Shown here piece by piece: positions 26,740 to 36,045 of a DNA stretch of 64,000 nucleotides. Position 1 is the stretch's first letter. Each line of letters opens with the position of its first letter. The notes below the pieces were generated by a model. It did no database searches. It saw only the letters and a list, made by a program, of their open reading frames with translations, and was not told where the DNA came from. Made by a program: the position numbers and the translations under genes. Origin of the DNA: Desulfomicrobium baculatum DSM 4028 (lineage in GTDB: Bacteria > Desulfobacterota > Desulfovibrionia > Desulfovibrionales > Desulfomicrobiaceae); the NCBI RefSeq assembly GCF_000023225.1, contig NC_013173.1, forward strand, positions 3,226,501-3,290,500. The letters run 5' to 3'.

Positions 26740-27434
26740 GGGTGAGGGATGATGCTTTTTCCTGTGCAGGTCAAGGGGCTGAACTCTTCCAAAAAGACGG
26801 CCAGGGGACAGTCCGGACACTTTCCCTGCCTCTTTGCACACCAATTCTTGCCCGTGCGCACGATGAGGGCGTGATATTCATTATATAACGCCGGGTCCGG
26901 CGGCAACACATCCATGAAAAATTCCCGCAGTTCCCCGTATGCGATATCTTCGGGTACAAGCCCGTGCCGATTCAGGATGCGGCGCGTGTAGGCGTCGACC
27001 ACAAAGGACGGTAGACCGAGGGCGTAGAGCAGGATGGAATCGGCAGTTTCAGGTCCGATGCCGGAAACCTCAAGCAGCGCCGGGCGAAGCGTCTCCACCG
27101 TCTCTCCCCGCAATCCGTCCATGTCCAGATCGCAGGTCCTGTGCAAAAAAAGCAGGAAATTGCGCACCCGCGCCGCTTTGACCCGGAAGGCTCCGGCCGG
27201 CCGGATGAACGTCGCCAACTCCTCATCGGTCAACCGGGCGAGAGCCCGGGGATCGAGCAATCCGGATTCGCGCAGGGCGTGCATCGCCTTTTCCACATTG
27301 GTCCAGGCCGTGTTCTGGGTCAAAATGGCGCCCAGCGCGATCTCGAACGGCGTTCGCCCCGGCCACCACCGGCTTGGGCCCAGCGCGGCCAGCATCGCCT
27401 GGTAGTAGTCACGAAGCGTGGCTTCCCGGTTCAT
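26736..27434 (-). CDS. Endonuclease III-related DNA glycosylase (HhH-GPD, MagIII-like)
   Basis: A 232-residue HhH-GPD protein. It has WWPGRTPFEIALGAILTQNTAW, the hairpin LLEVSGIGPETADSILLYALG, and FVVDAYTRRILNRHG with the conserved Asp. Endonuclease III has a catalytic Lys in GVGRKTA; here the equivalent is GPETA, so a monofunctional glycosylase such as the 3-methyladenine enzyme MagIII is more likely. The Fe-S loop reads CAKRQGKCPDC, with the fourth Cys displaced 14 residues further instead of six. The start overlaps the prmA stop as ATGA and the stop overlaps envC as ATGA, so it is coupled on both sides. Confidence 0.85.
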   Translation of the reverse strand: MNREATLRDYYQAMLAALGPSRWWPGRTPFEIALGAILTQNTAWTNVEKAMHALRESGLLDPRALARLTDEELATFIRPAGAFRVKAARVRNFLLFLHRTCDLDMDGLRGETVETLRPALLEVSGIGPETADSILLYALGLPSFVVDAYTRRILNRHGLVPEDIAYGELREFFMDVLPPDPALYNEYHALIVRTGKNWCAKRQGKCPDCPLAVFLEEFSPLTCTGKSIIPHP

Positions 27435-28285
27435 GTCCGAAAAACGAGCAGGGTCCATTCCCCGGAGTATGCAATCTGCGGAGCCGCAAGCCCCTGCAGG
27501 GTGTAGGCCTGTACGACGCGATCCGCCTGCTCGCGCAGGATGCCGGACAGGATCAGCACGCCCGGCCTGGACAGGCGGGCGCAGATGTCCTCGGCCATGT
27601 CGATCAGCGGATTGGCCAGAATGTTGGCAAGGATGCAATCAAAATGCTGTTCCCGAGGGATGTCCGTGACGCTCCCCGTGGCCGGTCTGAAAGCATCCGT
27701 CACGGCGTTCAGGGCCGCGTTTTCGTGCGCGTTGTCCACGGCCACGGGGTCGATGTCGAGCCCCTGGCCGACGAGTCCAAGCTTGACGGCGGCGATGCCC
27801 AGAATTCCCGAGCCCGTGCCCAGGTCGAGAAAAGACTGCCCCGGCGTAAGGACCCCTTCCGTCGCCAAACGGTCCAGGGCCTCCAGGCACAGGGCCGTGG
27901 TCTGGTGATGTCCTGTCCCGAAGGCCATCTTGGGCTCGATCAGGATGGGCTGGGCCGCGCAGGGCTCATCCTTGAGCCAGGCCGGCAGGACCACGAACCG
28001 CGACCCGATGGGAATGGGCGTGAAGTATTTCTTCCAGGCGCTGGTCCAGTCCGCATTGTCCACGCTTGTGCTCTCCAGGATCATTTCCGGGCAGGCGGCC
28101 TGCAGCGTGGCCTCGGTTTCGGCGGACTGCTCCGGACGATCGAAATGCACGGTCAGACGGCGCAGGCCGTCTTTCAGCCCACCGTCTTCCCATCCCCAGG
28201 GAGTGTGCAGAAACAAGAGACCGGTGACGAGATCCTCGTTCTCCGGGGCAAAAGAAAGAGCAAGGCGTGCAAGTTTGTTTGACAT
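27431..28285 (-). CDS. prmA: Ribosomal protein L11 methyltransferase
   Basis: A 284-residue SAM-dependent methyltransferase that trimethylates ribosomal protein L11. A small N-terminal recognition domain is followed by the linker DWTSAWKKYFTPIPIG. The catalytic domain has LIEPKMAFGTGHHQTTALCLEAL, SAM motif FLDLGTGSGILGIAA, GLDIDPVAVDNAHEN and NILANPL. All are PrmA hallmarks and the length matches E. coli (293). It is coupled to the downstream glycosylase gene. Confidence 0.96.
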   Translation of the reverse strand: MSNKLARLALSFAPENEDLVTGLLFLHTPWGWEDGGLKDGLRRLTVHFDRPEQSAETEATLQAACPEMILESTSVDNADWTSAWKKYFTPIPIGSRFVVLPAWLKDEPCAAQPILIEPKMAFGTGHHQTTALCLEALDRLATEGVLTPGQSFLDLGTGSGILGIAAVKLGLVGQGLDIDPVAVDNAHENAALNAVTDAFRPATGSVTDIPREQHFDCILANILANPLIDMAEDICARLSRPGVLILSGILREQADRVVQAYTLQGLAAPQIAYSGEWTLLVFRT

Positions 28286-28378
28286 AGTAACCTGATATCG
28301 GGACGGGCCCGTTTGAATTCGATGTTGAAAACCGCCCCCCCTACGTATTCGGGAAGGGCTCGCAAGTGGCCTTAGCGG

Positions 28379-29572
28379 CTACTTCCCGGCCAGAACGGAT
28401 TCCAGAGCCCGGCAAAAGGCCTCCAGCTCCTCCTCGGTGATGACCAGCGGAGGCAGCAGGCGCAGCACCGTATCCTGGGTCAGGTTCAGGACAAAACCCC
28501 GCTCCAGCAGCGCCTTCCAAACCTCGGCCCCGGGATGCGTCAGCTCGATGCCGATCATCAGGCCATGCACCCGCACCTCGGCGATCTGCTCCGGCAGTCG
28601 GGATTTGATCCCCTCCAGCCGTCCGCGCAGCCAGTCACCCATGCGCGCTGCCCGGCCACAGAGATCGTCGCGTTCGATGATCTCAATGACCTTGTCCGCC
28701 ACGGCGGAAATGAGCGCGTTGCCGCCGAAGGTCGTGCCATGGCTGCCCGGAGGAAAGCCCTTCGACACCTCTTCGGAGCACATGACCGCGCCCATGGGCA
28801 GGCCCCCGGCCAGGCCCTTGGCCACGGTGACGATGTCGGGCACAAGGCCCAAATGCTGATGCGCCCAGAATTTTCCGGTCCGGCCCACGCCGGTCTGAAT
28901 CTCATCGATGATCAGCAGCACGCCTTTTTCGGCACAAAGCGCGGCCAGTCCCCGGACATACTCCTGCGGCAAGGGCTTCACTCCGCCTTCGCCCTGGATC
29001 ATCTCGATCAGCACGGCGGCGGTGCGTTCGTTCATGGCGGCCTTCATGGCCTCCAGATCGGCAAAGGGCACGGTGATGAATCCTTCCGGCAGCGGCCCGA
29101 AGCCGGTCTTGATCTTGTCCTGGCCCGTGGCCGTCAGCGTGGCCAGGGTCCGGCCATGGAAGGACCCGCTCAAGGTGATGATCTCGAAACGCTCCTCGCC
29201 CCGGCCCTCGCGCATATAGCGCCGGGCCAGCTTGATGGCCCCTTCGTTGGCCTCGGCCCCGGAGTTGCAGAAAAAGACCCGCTTCAAATGCGAGGTCCCA
29301 AGCAGTCTGGTGGCCAGGGCGACCTGTTCTTCCTGATAGAAAAGGTTCGAGACATGGACGAGTTTTTTCGCCTGGGCGCAGATGACTTCCACCAGCTCAG
29401 GATGGGAGTGCCCCAGGTTGCAGACGGCGATGCCGGCCAACAGGTCGGTATAGACCCGGCCTTCGGGCGTGAAGAGCCTCGTTCCCTCGGCCCGGCTGAC
29501 GGCCAGGGGATAACGCGCATAGGTCCGGCACAGGGCCGAGGCTTCGCCTTGTTTTATATCTTCGCTGTTCAT
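28379..29572 (-). CDS. argD: Acetylornithine aminotransferase (class III PLP enzyme)
   Basis: A 397-residue class III aminotransferase of arginine (and possibly lysine) synthesis. Motifs are YPLAVSRAEGTRLFTPEGR near the N-terminus, FFCNSGAEANEGAIKLAR, SFHGRTLATLTATGQ, IDEIQTGVGRTGKFWAHQ, and PLP lysine in TVAKGLAGGLPMGAV followed by HGTTFGGNAL. Length and motifs fit ArgD best; other class III aminotransferases are less likely. The ATG at 29572 has GAGGAG upstream and follows the dut stop by 26 bases. Confidence 0.92.
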   Translation of the reverse strand: MNSEDIKQGEASALCRTYARYPLAVSRAEGTRLFTPEGRVYTDLLAGIAVCNLGHSHPELVEVICAQAKKLVHVSNLFYQEEQVALATRLLGTSHLKRVFFCNSGAEANEGAIKLARRYMREGRGEERFEIITLSGSFHGRTLATLTATGQDKIKTGFGPLPEGFITVPFADLEAMKAAMNERTAAVLIEMIQGEGGVKPLPQEYVRGLAALCAEKGVLLIIDEIQTGVGRTGKFWAHQHLGLVPDIVTVAKGLAGGLPMGAVMCSEEVSKGFPPGSHGTTFGGNALISAVADKVIEIIERDDLCGRAARMGDWLRGRLEGIKSRLPEQIAEVRVHGLMIGIELTHPGAEVWKALLERGFVLNLTQDTVLRLLPPLVITEEELEAFCRALESVLAGK

Positions 29573-29598
29573 GAAATTCTCCTCGCAAGTGAGTTGGA

Positions 29599-30075
29599 TC
29601 AGATCGTACCGGTATGTCCGAATCCTCCGGCGCCGCGAGCGGTGTCCGAAAGGCTGTCCTGCGGAAGGATCTCCGCACGCACAACGGGCTGAAACACGAG
29701 CTGGGCGATGCGTTGGCCCCGGGTCACGGTGCGGGTCTGGTCCGAAGTGTTCAGCAGGCTGACCAGAATCTCGCCGCGATAGTCCGGGTCGATGACGCCG
29801 ACCCCCTGACTGACCACCAGCCCGTCCTTGGTTCCCAGGCCGCTTCGGGAATAGACAAAACCGGCCACTCCCGGCATCGTGCATTCCACGGCGATGCCGG
29901 TAGGAAAGCGGTAACGTCCCCCAGGGGGGATCAAAACTTCCGCGTCCTCCATACAAGCCCGCAGATCAATACCTGCCGACCCCGGAGTGGCATAGTTGAA
30001 TTTCTCCGGCGGGCACGTTTCCGATAAAAAACGGACCTTGACCGGTATGGTGACAGTTCCGGAACAGGGATTCAT
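29599..30075 (-). CDS. dut: dUTP diphosphatase
   Basis: A 158-residue trimeric dUTPase that hydrolyses dUTP to dUMP and keeps uracil out of DNA. All five motifs are present: PGSAGIDLRA, YSRSGLGTKDG, GVGVIDPDYRGEI, RIAQLVFQPV and the C-terminal RGAGGFGHTG. The start was set at MNPCSG because AGGAGAAGAA precedes it; an ATG 33 bases upstream has no site. It is transcribed divergently from glgP and leads the argD-prmA series. Confidence 0.97.
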   Translation of the reverse strand: MNPCSGTVTIPVKVRFLSETCPPEKFNYATPGSAGIDLRACMEDAEVLIPPGGRYRFPTGIAVECTMPGVAGFVYSRSGLGTKDGLVVSQGVGVIDPDYRGEILVSLLNTSDQTRTVTRGQRIAQLVFQPVVRAEILPQDSLSDTARGAGGFGHTGTI

Positions 30076-30152
30076 TTCTTCTCCTGGGCATGCTAACTTG
30101 TGCATCAAGCACGCATGCAGGGATGCGTTACAAATTTATGACAGGGGGATTT

Positions 30153-32741
30153 ATGCAACCATTGCATGTTTATACAGTTGTGCCCAAGCTTCCGGAAAAA
30201 CTTCTGCCGCTCAAGACGCTGGCAAGCAACCTCTATTTTTCATGGCAACATGAAATCGAGGAATTTTTTGCCCAGATAGACCGCGAATTATGGGAAAAAA
30301 GCGAACACAACCCGGTCTGGTTCCTGAACCATCTGCCTCAGAGCACACTGGAAGAACTGGGCGAGGATGAATTCTTTCTGGACCGTCTGTCAACCATTGC
30401 GGCGGGTTTCGAAAAATACCTGTCCAAGCGCAGCCCCATGACCGGACTCGACGCTCTTGAGAGCGGACCTGTGGTCGCCTATTTCAGCGCCGAATACGGC
30501 ATCGCCCAATGCCTGCCCGTGTATTCGGGAGGGCTTGGCGTGCTGGCCGGGGACCATCTCAAATCCGCCAGCGACCTGAACATACCCCTGGTCGGAATCG
30601 GATTGTGCTACCAGCGCGGATTTTTCCGCCAGTACCTGACCCACGACGGCTGGCAGCAGGAACGCTATCAGGCCAACGATTTCGAGCAGATGCCCCTCTC
30701 GGCGGTGCTGGACGAGGACGGACTGCCGCTGAAGGTGCGCTTCCAGATGCAGGGCAGCCCGCTCTATTTCCGCGTCTGGCGGGCGGACGTTGGCCGCGTG
30801 CCTCTTTTCCTGATGGACACCAATATCTCCGAAAACACGCCGGAACGCCGGGAGCTGACCTCCCAACTCTACGGCGGGGACCTGGAGATGCGGCTCATGC
30901 AGGAATATCTGCTCGGCATCGGCGGCATCAAAGCCCTTGAGGCCATGGGCCTCTCCCCCCGGGTCATCCACATGAACGAAGGCCACTCGGCTTTTGCCGG
31001 CCTGGAAAGAATCCGCGTGCTCATGGAAGACCGCCACCTGTCCTTTGAGGCGGCCCTGGAACTGGTTGCCCAGAGCTCCGTCTTCACCACGCACACACCT
31101 GTTCCGGCGGGCAACGACCGTTTCTCCCCGGAACTGATGGCCAAATACTTCCAGGAATATTCCGCGGACCTGGGACTCTCCTGGAAGGTTTTCCTGGCCT
31201 TGGGCCGGGAAAACACGCGCGATGACGCCGAACATTTCTGCATGACCATACTGGCCCTGCGCCTGTCCCGGTTCAACAACGGCGTCAGCCGGCTGCACGG
31301 CAAGGTTTCGCGCAAAATGTGGGCCAATGTCTGGCCCCAGTATCCCGAAGAGGACGTGCCCATCACCTGGGTCACCAACGGCATCCATTTCCCGACCTGG
31401 GTGGCTCCTGAAATGTCGGTCCTCTACGACCGTTTCCTGGGCCAGTCGTGGCGTGAAGACCCGGACTGCGAGAGGGTCGGCGAAAAATTCGGGTCCATCC
31501 CGGACATCGAGCTCTGGCGGGCGCACGAACGCCTGCGGGAGCGTCTGGTCGATTTTGTGCGCCGCCGCCTGCAGCAGCAGATCATATCCCGGGGCGGCCG
31601 CAGCTGGGAACTCGAAGCCGCGGACAATGTCCTCAATCCCGAGGCGCTGACCATCGGTTTCGCCCGCCGCTTCGCGTCCTACAAACGCGCCTACCTGCTG
31701 CTCAAAGACGATGACCGCCTAAAACGCCTCGTTACGGACCCCGCCCGCCCGGTACAGTTCATCTTTGCCGGCAAGGCCCATCCCCGGGACAACGAGGGCA
31801 AGAAAATCATTCAGGAGCTCATCAGCCTCTGCCAGTCTCCGGAGAGCCGCGCATCCATGGTCTTTCTGGAAGACTATGACATGCAGGTCGCCCGCTACCT
31901 GGTCCAGGGCTGCGACATATGGCTCAACAACCCGCGCCGCCCTCTGGAGGCCTGCGGCACCAGCGGCATGAAGGCCATGGCCAACGGCGTGCTCAACCTG
32001 AGCACCCTTGACGGCTGGTGGGACGAGGCCTGGAGCCCGGACAATTCCGTGGGCTGGGCCATCGGCAACGCCGAGGAATACGACGATGTCGAATACCAGG
32101 ACTTCGTGGAGAGCCAGACCCTCTACAACATCCTCGAAAAAGATGTCATCCCGCTCTTCTACGACCGCGTGCAAGGCTCCTTCCCCAGGCGATGGGTGCA
32201 AAAGATGAAGCAGGCCCTCAAAACCCTGGGGCCGGTCTTCAACGGGCACCGCATGGTCGAGGAATACTCCAAGCGCGCCTATCTCCCGGCCAATATCAGC
32301 TACGGCAAGCTCTCGGCGGGCGGATACCGCCCGGTCATGGACCTGGCCGACTGGCGCATGAACCTGCTCACCCACTGGGGCGGGCTCGATATCCGTAACG
32401 TGCAGTGCGTCACGGCCCACGAAATGTTTGTCGGTGAGAACCTGGAGGTCAGCGCCGAGGTCAAGGTCGAGGGCCTCGGCATCCAGGACATCCGCGTGGA
32501 AATCTACACCGGCCCCCTTGATCACACCGGCAAATTCGCAAACCGGTCCACCTTCGCCATGAGCCCGGACGAGCGCACCGCCGACGGCTGGTACATATAC
32601 CGAGGCAAGGCCATGCCCATGGCCACGGGCAAATTCGGCTTCACCGTGCGCATCCTGCCTCACCACCCGCTGCTGCGCGATGCGCACAGTCTGGGGCTGA
32701 TCTTCTGGGCCGACAACCCCGGACCAAAACTCCAAGGGTAG
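30153..32741 (+). CDS. glgP: Alpha-glucan (glycogen) phosphorylase, GlgP/DUF3417 type
   Basis: An 862-residue phosphorylase that releases glucose-1-phosphate from glycogen or maltodextrin. The N-terminus carries a DUF3417 domain (LKTLASNLYFSW, ELWEKSEHNP). The phosphorylase core has AYFSAEYGIAQCLPVYSGGLGVLAGDHLKSASDL, MNEGHSAF, FTTHTPVPAGNDRF and NGIHFPTW. The PLP lysine lies in GTSGMKAMANGVLNLSTLDGWWDE. The start MQPLHVY at 30153 follows AGGGGGAT; the ATG at 30138 has no site. It overlaps nothing and is followed 4 bases later by tlyA. Confidence 0.95.
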   Translation: MQPLHVYTVVPKLPEKLLPLKTLASNLYFSWQHEIEEFFAQIDRELWEKSEHNPVWFLNHLPQSTLEELGEDEFFLDRLSTIAAGFEKYLSKRSPMTGLDALESGPVVAYFSAEYGIAQCLPVYSGGLGVLAGDHLKSASDLNIPLVGIGLCYQRGFFRQYLTHDGWQQERYQANDFEQMPLSAVLDEDGLPLKVRFQMQGSPLYFRVWRADVGRVPLFLMDTNISENTPERRELTSQLYGGDLEMRLMQEYLLGIGGIKALEAMGLSPRVIHMNEGHSAFAGLERIRVLMEDRHLSFEAALELVAQSSVFTTHTPVPAGNDRFSPELMAKYFQEYSADLGLSWKVFLALGRENTRDDAEHFCMTILALRLSRFNNGVSRLHGKVSRKMWANVWPQYPEEDVPITWVTNGIHFPTWVAPEMSVLYDRFLGQSWREDPDCERVGEKFGSIPDIELWRAHERLRERLVDFVRRRLQQQIISRGGRSWELEAADNVLNPEALTIGFARRFASYKRAYLLLKDDDRLKRLVTDPARPVQFIFAGKAHPRDNEGKKIIQELISLCQSPESRASMVFLEDYDMQVARYLVQGCDIWLNNPRRPLEACGTSGMKAMANGVLNLSTLDGWWDEAWSPDNSVGWAIGNAEEYDDVEYQDFVESQTLYNILEKDVIPLFYDRVQGSFPRRWVQKMKQALKTLGPVFNGHRMVEEYSKRAYLPANISYGKLSAGGYRPVMDLADWRMNLLTHWGGLDIRNVQCVTAHEMFVGENLEVSAEVKVEGLGIQDIRVEIYTGPLDHTGKFANRSTFAMSPDERTADGWYIYRGKAMPMATGKFGFTVRILPHHPLLRDAHSLGLIFWADNPGPKLQG

Positions 32742-32745
32742 CGGG

Positions 32746-33492
32746 GTGGCCAAGAAAGTCGATCGGGCCGACGTGGTCCTGGCCGAGCAGGGGCTGGTCG
32801 AGAGCTGCGAAAAGGCCACGCGCATGATCATGGCCGGGCAGGTATTCCTGCTCCGGAACGGGGCCAGGACCCTCGTGGCCAAGCCCGGGCAGCAGATCCC
32901 CTGCGACGCGCGGCTGGAACTCAAGGAATCGGAGCGTTTCGTATCGCGCGGCGGCTACAAGCTGCTCACGGCCCTGGAGCATTTTGCCCTGGACGTGAGC
33001 GGCATGGTCGCCCTGGACGCCGGGGCCTCCACCGGCGGGTTCACGGACTGCCTGCTGCAGTTCGGGGCCGCGCGGGTTTACGCCGTGGACGTGGGGCACG
33101 CGCAGCTGCACTGGAAGCTGATCCGCGACCCACGCGTCATCAACATGGAGCGGATCAACCTGCGCCATGCCACAGCAAACCTCCTCCCTGAAAAAGTGGA
33201 TCTGGTGGTGGCTGACTGCTCCTTCATTTCCCTGCGGCTCATCCTGCCCCCCTGCCTGCAGTTTTTAAAGGACGCAGGGCAGATTTTGGCCCTGGTCAAA
33301 CCGCAGTTCGAGCTGGCGCCCGAGCATGCGATCAAGGGCGTGGTCCGCTCGGAAGAATTGCAGCTCAAAGCCGTGGCCGAGGTGCAGGCCTTCGCCGCGG
33401 AGGAGCTCGGGCTGCAGGTTATGGGCTCCGTCCCGGCAGGAATCAAGGGCCCCAAAGGCAATCAGGAGTACCTGCTCCATTTGCGCCGCTGA
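32746..33492 (+). CDS. tlyA: TlyA family rRNA 2'-O-methyltransferase
   Basis: A 248-residue protein with an N-terminal S4 RNA-binding domain (RADVVLAEQGLVESCEKATRMIMAGQV) and an RrmJ-like SAM domain. The latter has VSRGGYKLLTALEHF, ALDAGASTGGFTDCLLQ, VYAVDVGHAQLHWKL, VADCSFISLRLILP and LVKPQFELAP. In mycobacteria TlyA methylates 16S and 23S rRNA; the type here is inferred. The start codon is GTG at 32746, four bases after the glgP stop, with AAGGG before it. Confidence 0.93.
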   Translation: MAKKVDRADVVLAEQGLVESCEKATRMIMAGQVFLLRNGARTLVAKPGQQIPCDARLELKESERFVSRGGYKLLTALEHFALDVSGMVALDAGASTGGFTDCLLQFGAARVYAVDVGHAQLHWKLIRDPRVINMERINLRHATANLLPEKVDLVVADCSFISLRLILPPCLQFLKDAGQILALVKPQFELAPEHAIKGVVRSEELQLKAVAEVQAFAAEELGLQVMGSVPAGIKGPKGNQEYLLHLRR

Positions 33493-33568
33493 CCTTGGGC
33501 TTTGCCAACTCGGGGCGATGCGGGTACAGACCGCGTTCATCTTCCACACTTCAACCACATTTGAGCCC

Positions 33569-34174
33569 ATGCCCGACAGATTTCTGACCGAAGACCGCAA
33601 AACCAGACTCAGATCCGTATTGGCCAGACGTCAGCCCGACCTGACCCTGGTGCTGAACAATATCCACGATCCGCACAACGTGTCCGCCATCCTGCGCAGC
33701 TGCGACGCTTTCGGAGTGTTTGGCGTGCACCTGTATTACACCAAGGAAAAATTTCCGTCCCTGGCCAACAGCTCTTCGGGCTCCGCCAAGAAATGGATCG
33801 ACCTGACCCGCCACCGTGAAGCCGGGCCCATGATACAGGGCCTTCGCGGACGGGGCATGCAGATCGTGGGCACGGGTTTTAGCCCCACGGCCAGACCCAT
33901 CATGGATATCGATTTCACCAGGCCCACGGCCATCATCCTTGGCAACGAACACCGGGGCATGGACCCCGATGTCAAGATCCACGTGCCCGACGAGATCTAC
34001 ATCCCCATGTTCGGCATGGTGCAGAGCCTGAACGTGTCCGTGGCCGCGGCGACCATTCTCTACGAAGCCATGCGCCAACGCCTGGCCGCCGGAATGTACG
34101 ACCAGAGCCCTCTGGACACGGATGAATTCGAGGACGTATACGCAGACTGGTGCAAGCGAGGCAAAGACTATTAG
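33569..34174 (+). CDS. trmH: SpoU-family tRNA (guanosine-2'-O-)-methyltransferase TrmH
   Basis: A 201-residue knotted (SPOUT) methyltransferase. Motif 1 is LVLNNIHDPHNVSAILRSCDAFGV, motif 2 IILGNEHRGMD and motif 3 IPMFGMVQSLNVSVAAATILYEAMRQR. The C-terminal extension resembles that of TrmH, which methylates G18 of tRNA. The start was set at MPDRFLTEDRK; GAG is the only hint of a site. An in-frame ATG at 33518 (MRVQTAF) is an alternative giving 218 residues. Confidence 0.92.
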   Translation: MPDRFLTEDRKTRLRSVLARRQPDLTLVLNNIHDPHNVSAILRSCDAFGVFGVHLYYTKEKFPSLANSSSGSAKKWIDLTRHREAGPMIQGLRGRGMQIVGTGFSPTARPIMDIDFTRPTAIILGNEHRGMDPDVKIHVPDEIYIPMFGMVQSLNVSVAAATILYEAMRQRLAAGMYDQSPLDTDEFEDVYADWCKRGKDY

Positions 34175-34201
34175 CCCGGGCCAGCCCCCCTGGAGAATTT
34201 G

Positions 34202-35266
34202 ATGGCAGGAAACACTTTCGGCAGCATCTTCAAACTGACGACCTTCGGCGAATCCCATGGCCCGGCCCTGGGCGGAGTGGTGGACGGATGTCCCGCCGGG
34301 ATCGCCCTCAGCGAGGCCAGCATCCAGACGGAGCTTGACAAACGCAGGCCCGGCCAGGGTGGCCCGGCCGTCACCGCCCGCAGCGAGCCGGACCGTATCC
34401 GGCTTTTGTCCGGAGTCTTTGAAGGCCGCAGCACAGGCACGTCCATCGGCTTCATCATCGAAAACACGGACCAGCGCTCCCATGATTACGGCGAGATCAA
34501 GGACGTGTTCCGGCCGGGTCACGGCGACATGACCTACCAGGCCAAATACGGCCTGCGCGACTATCGCGGCGGAGGCCGTTCCTCGGGCCGGGAGACGGTG
34601 TCGCGCGTGGCGGGCGGAGCCGTGGCGGCGGCGTTTCTGCAGACGCTGGGGATCACTGTCCGGGCCGCCGCCGTGGAGCTTGGCGGCATCGCGTGCCAGA
34701 GCGTCGATCTGGAAGGCGCCGAGCACCGCCCCTTCTTCGCGGCCGAAGACGACGCGGTCCTGCGCTGGCAGGAGAGGGTCAAAGACGTCGCGGCTCAAGG
34801 CGACACCCTGGGCGGCATCGTCGAGATCCGCGCCTGCGGAGTGCCGGTCGGACTGGGCGAGCCGGTCTTTGACAAGCTCGATGCCCGTCTGGCCGCGGCG
34901 CTGATGAGCGTGGGGGCGGTCAAGGGAGTCGAGATCGGCGGCGGATTCGCGGCCAGCCGCATGCTCGGCAGCGAAAACAACGACGCCATGCTGGATTCGG
35001 GGTTTGCGTCCAACAATGCCGGCGGAATCCTGGCCGGAATCTCAAGCGGCCAGGAAATCGTGCTGCGCGCCGCCATCAAACCCATCCCCTCCATCGCGCT
35101 CGAGCAGCGGACCCTGGACCGCTTCGGGACAGCGCGGACCATCCGCGTCGGCGGACGGCACGACATCTGCGCCATCCCCCGCGTGGTCCCGGTGCTCTGC
35201 GCCATGGCCAAACTGGTTCTGGCCGACATGGTCCTGTTGCAACGGCGCATGGGAGTCGGCACATGA
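34202..35266 (+). CDS. aroC: Chorismate synthase
   Basis: A 354-residue flavin-dependent lyase, the last shared step to aromatic amino acids. Signatures are TTFGESHGPALGGVVDGCPAG, FRPGHGDMTYQAKYG, RDYRGGGRSSGRETVSRVAGGA and NAGGILAGISSG. The ATG at 34202 has TGGAG six bases upstream. The stop codon overlaps the next start (ATGA at 35263-35266). Confidence 0.97.
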   Translation: MAGNTFGSIFKLTTFGESHGPALGGVVDGCPAGIALSEASIQTELDKRRPGQGGPAVTARSEPDRIRLLSGVFEGRSTGTSIGFIIENTDQRSHDYGEIKDVFRPGHGDMTYQAKYGLRDYRGGGRSSGRETVSRVAGGAVAAAFLQTLGITVRAAAVELGGIACQSVDLEGAEHRPFFAAEDDAVLRWQERVKDVAAQGDTLGGIVEIRACGVPVGLGEPVFDKLDARLAAALMSVGAVKGVEIGGGFAASRMLGSENNDAMLDSGFASNNAGGILAGISSGQEIVLRAAIKPIPSIALEQRTLDRFGTARTIRVGGRHDICAIPRVVPVLCAMAKLVLADMVLLQRRMGVGT

Positions 35267-36045
35267 GCGTAGGCGCGGGCTTTATCCTCAAAAAAGCCCT
35301 GGGCACGCTCTTCATGCCCCTGTCGGTCTGCCTTGTTCTTTTCGCCCTCGGTCTGCTCTATGTGCTGCTGCGTCGCTCCAAGGACGCCATCGCCCCCTTT
35401 GTCATGGGCGGGCTCCTGCTTTACGCCTTTTCCCTCAACTCCGTGTCCGGGTACCTGATCCGTCCCCTTGAAAACGCCTATCCGCCGCTGAATCTGAGCA
35501 ATGCGGAGATCGTCAAAAAGCCGGTCAAATGGGTGGTCGTGCTCGGCTCCGGACATTGGACGGACCAGCGTCTGCCCCCTGGGGCCATGCTCGAAGAGGC
35601 GGCCCTGTACCGGCTGAACGAGGGCATCCGGGTCGCGAATCGTTTTCCGGGCGCCATTCTGGTTCTTTCGGGCGGAAAATTCAAAGACGAACAATCAAAC
35701 GCGCAGGTCATGGCCGCTGCCGCCGTGGACCTAGGCTTTAATCCGGGCCGGATCATGCTCTCGGACCAGGCCCTCGACACCCACGACGAAGCGATGCGCA
35801 TCAAAGCCCTGGCCGGTTCCGACCTCTTCGTGCTGGTGACGTCGGCCTCGCACATGCTGCGCGCCGTCAAGCTGTTTGAAAATCAAGGCTTAAAACCCAT
35901 TCCCGCGCCGACCTGTTACCAAAGCAAGGGCGAGCCCGAATACTTCCTGCCCCGCGCGGACAACATCAAAACCTGTCACATGGCCGTACATGAATACCTG
36001 GGCCTGGCCTGGTCCTTTGTGCGCGGGCAGATATCCATCCTCTAA
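35263..36045 (+). CDS. ElyC/SanA/YdcF family (DUF218) membrane protein
   Basis: A 260-residue protein with two N-terminal membrane segments (about 15-37 and 44-65) and a DUF218 domain. That domain includes WVVVLGSGHWTDQ, NRFPGAILVLSGGK, LDTHDEAMRIKAL, LVTSASHMLRAVKLFE and GLKPIPAPT. The closest described type is ElyC, which in E. coli affects the lipid carrier used in envelope glycan synthesis. It overlaps aroC and abuts the rhomboid gene, so it sits inside an operon. Confidence 0.87.
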   Translation: MSVGAGFILKKALGTLFMPLSVCLVLFALGLLYVLLRRSKDAIAPFVMGGLLLYAFSLNSVSGYLIRPLENAYPPLNLSNAEIVKKPVKWVVVLGSGHWTDQRLPPGAMLEEAALYRLNEGIRVANRFPGAILVLSGGKFKDEQSNAQVMAAAAVDLGFNPGRIMLSDQALDTHDEAMRIKALAGSDLFVLVTSASHMLRAVKLFENQGLKPIPAPTCYQSKGEPEYFLPRADNIKTCHMAVHEYLGLAWSFVRGQISIL

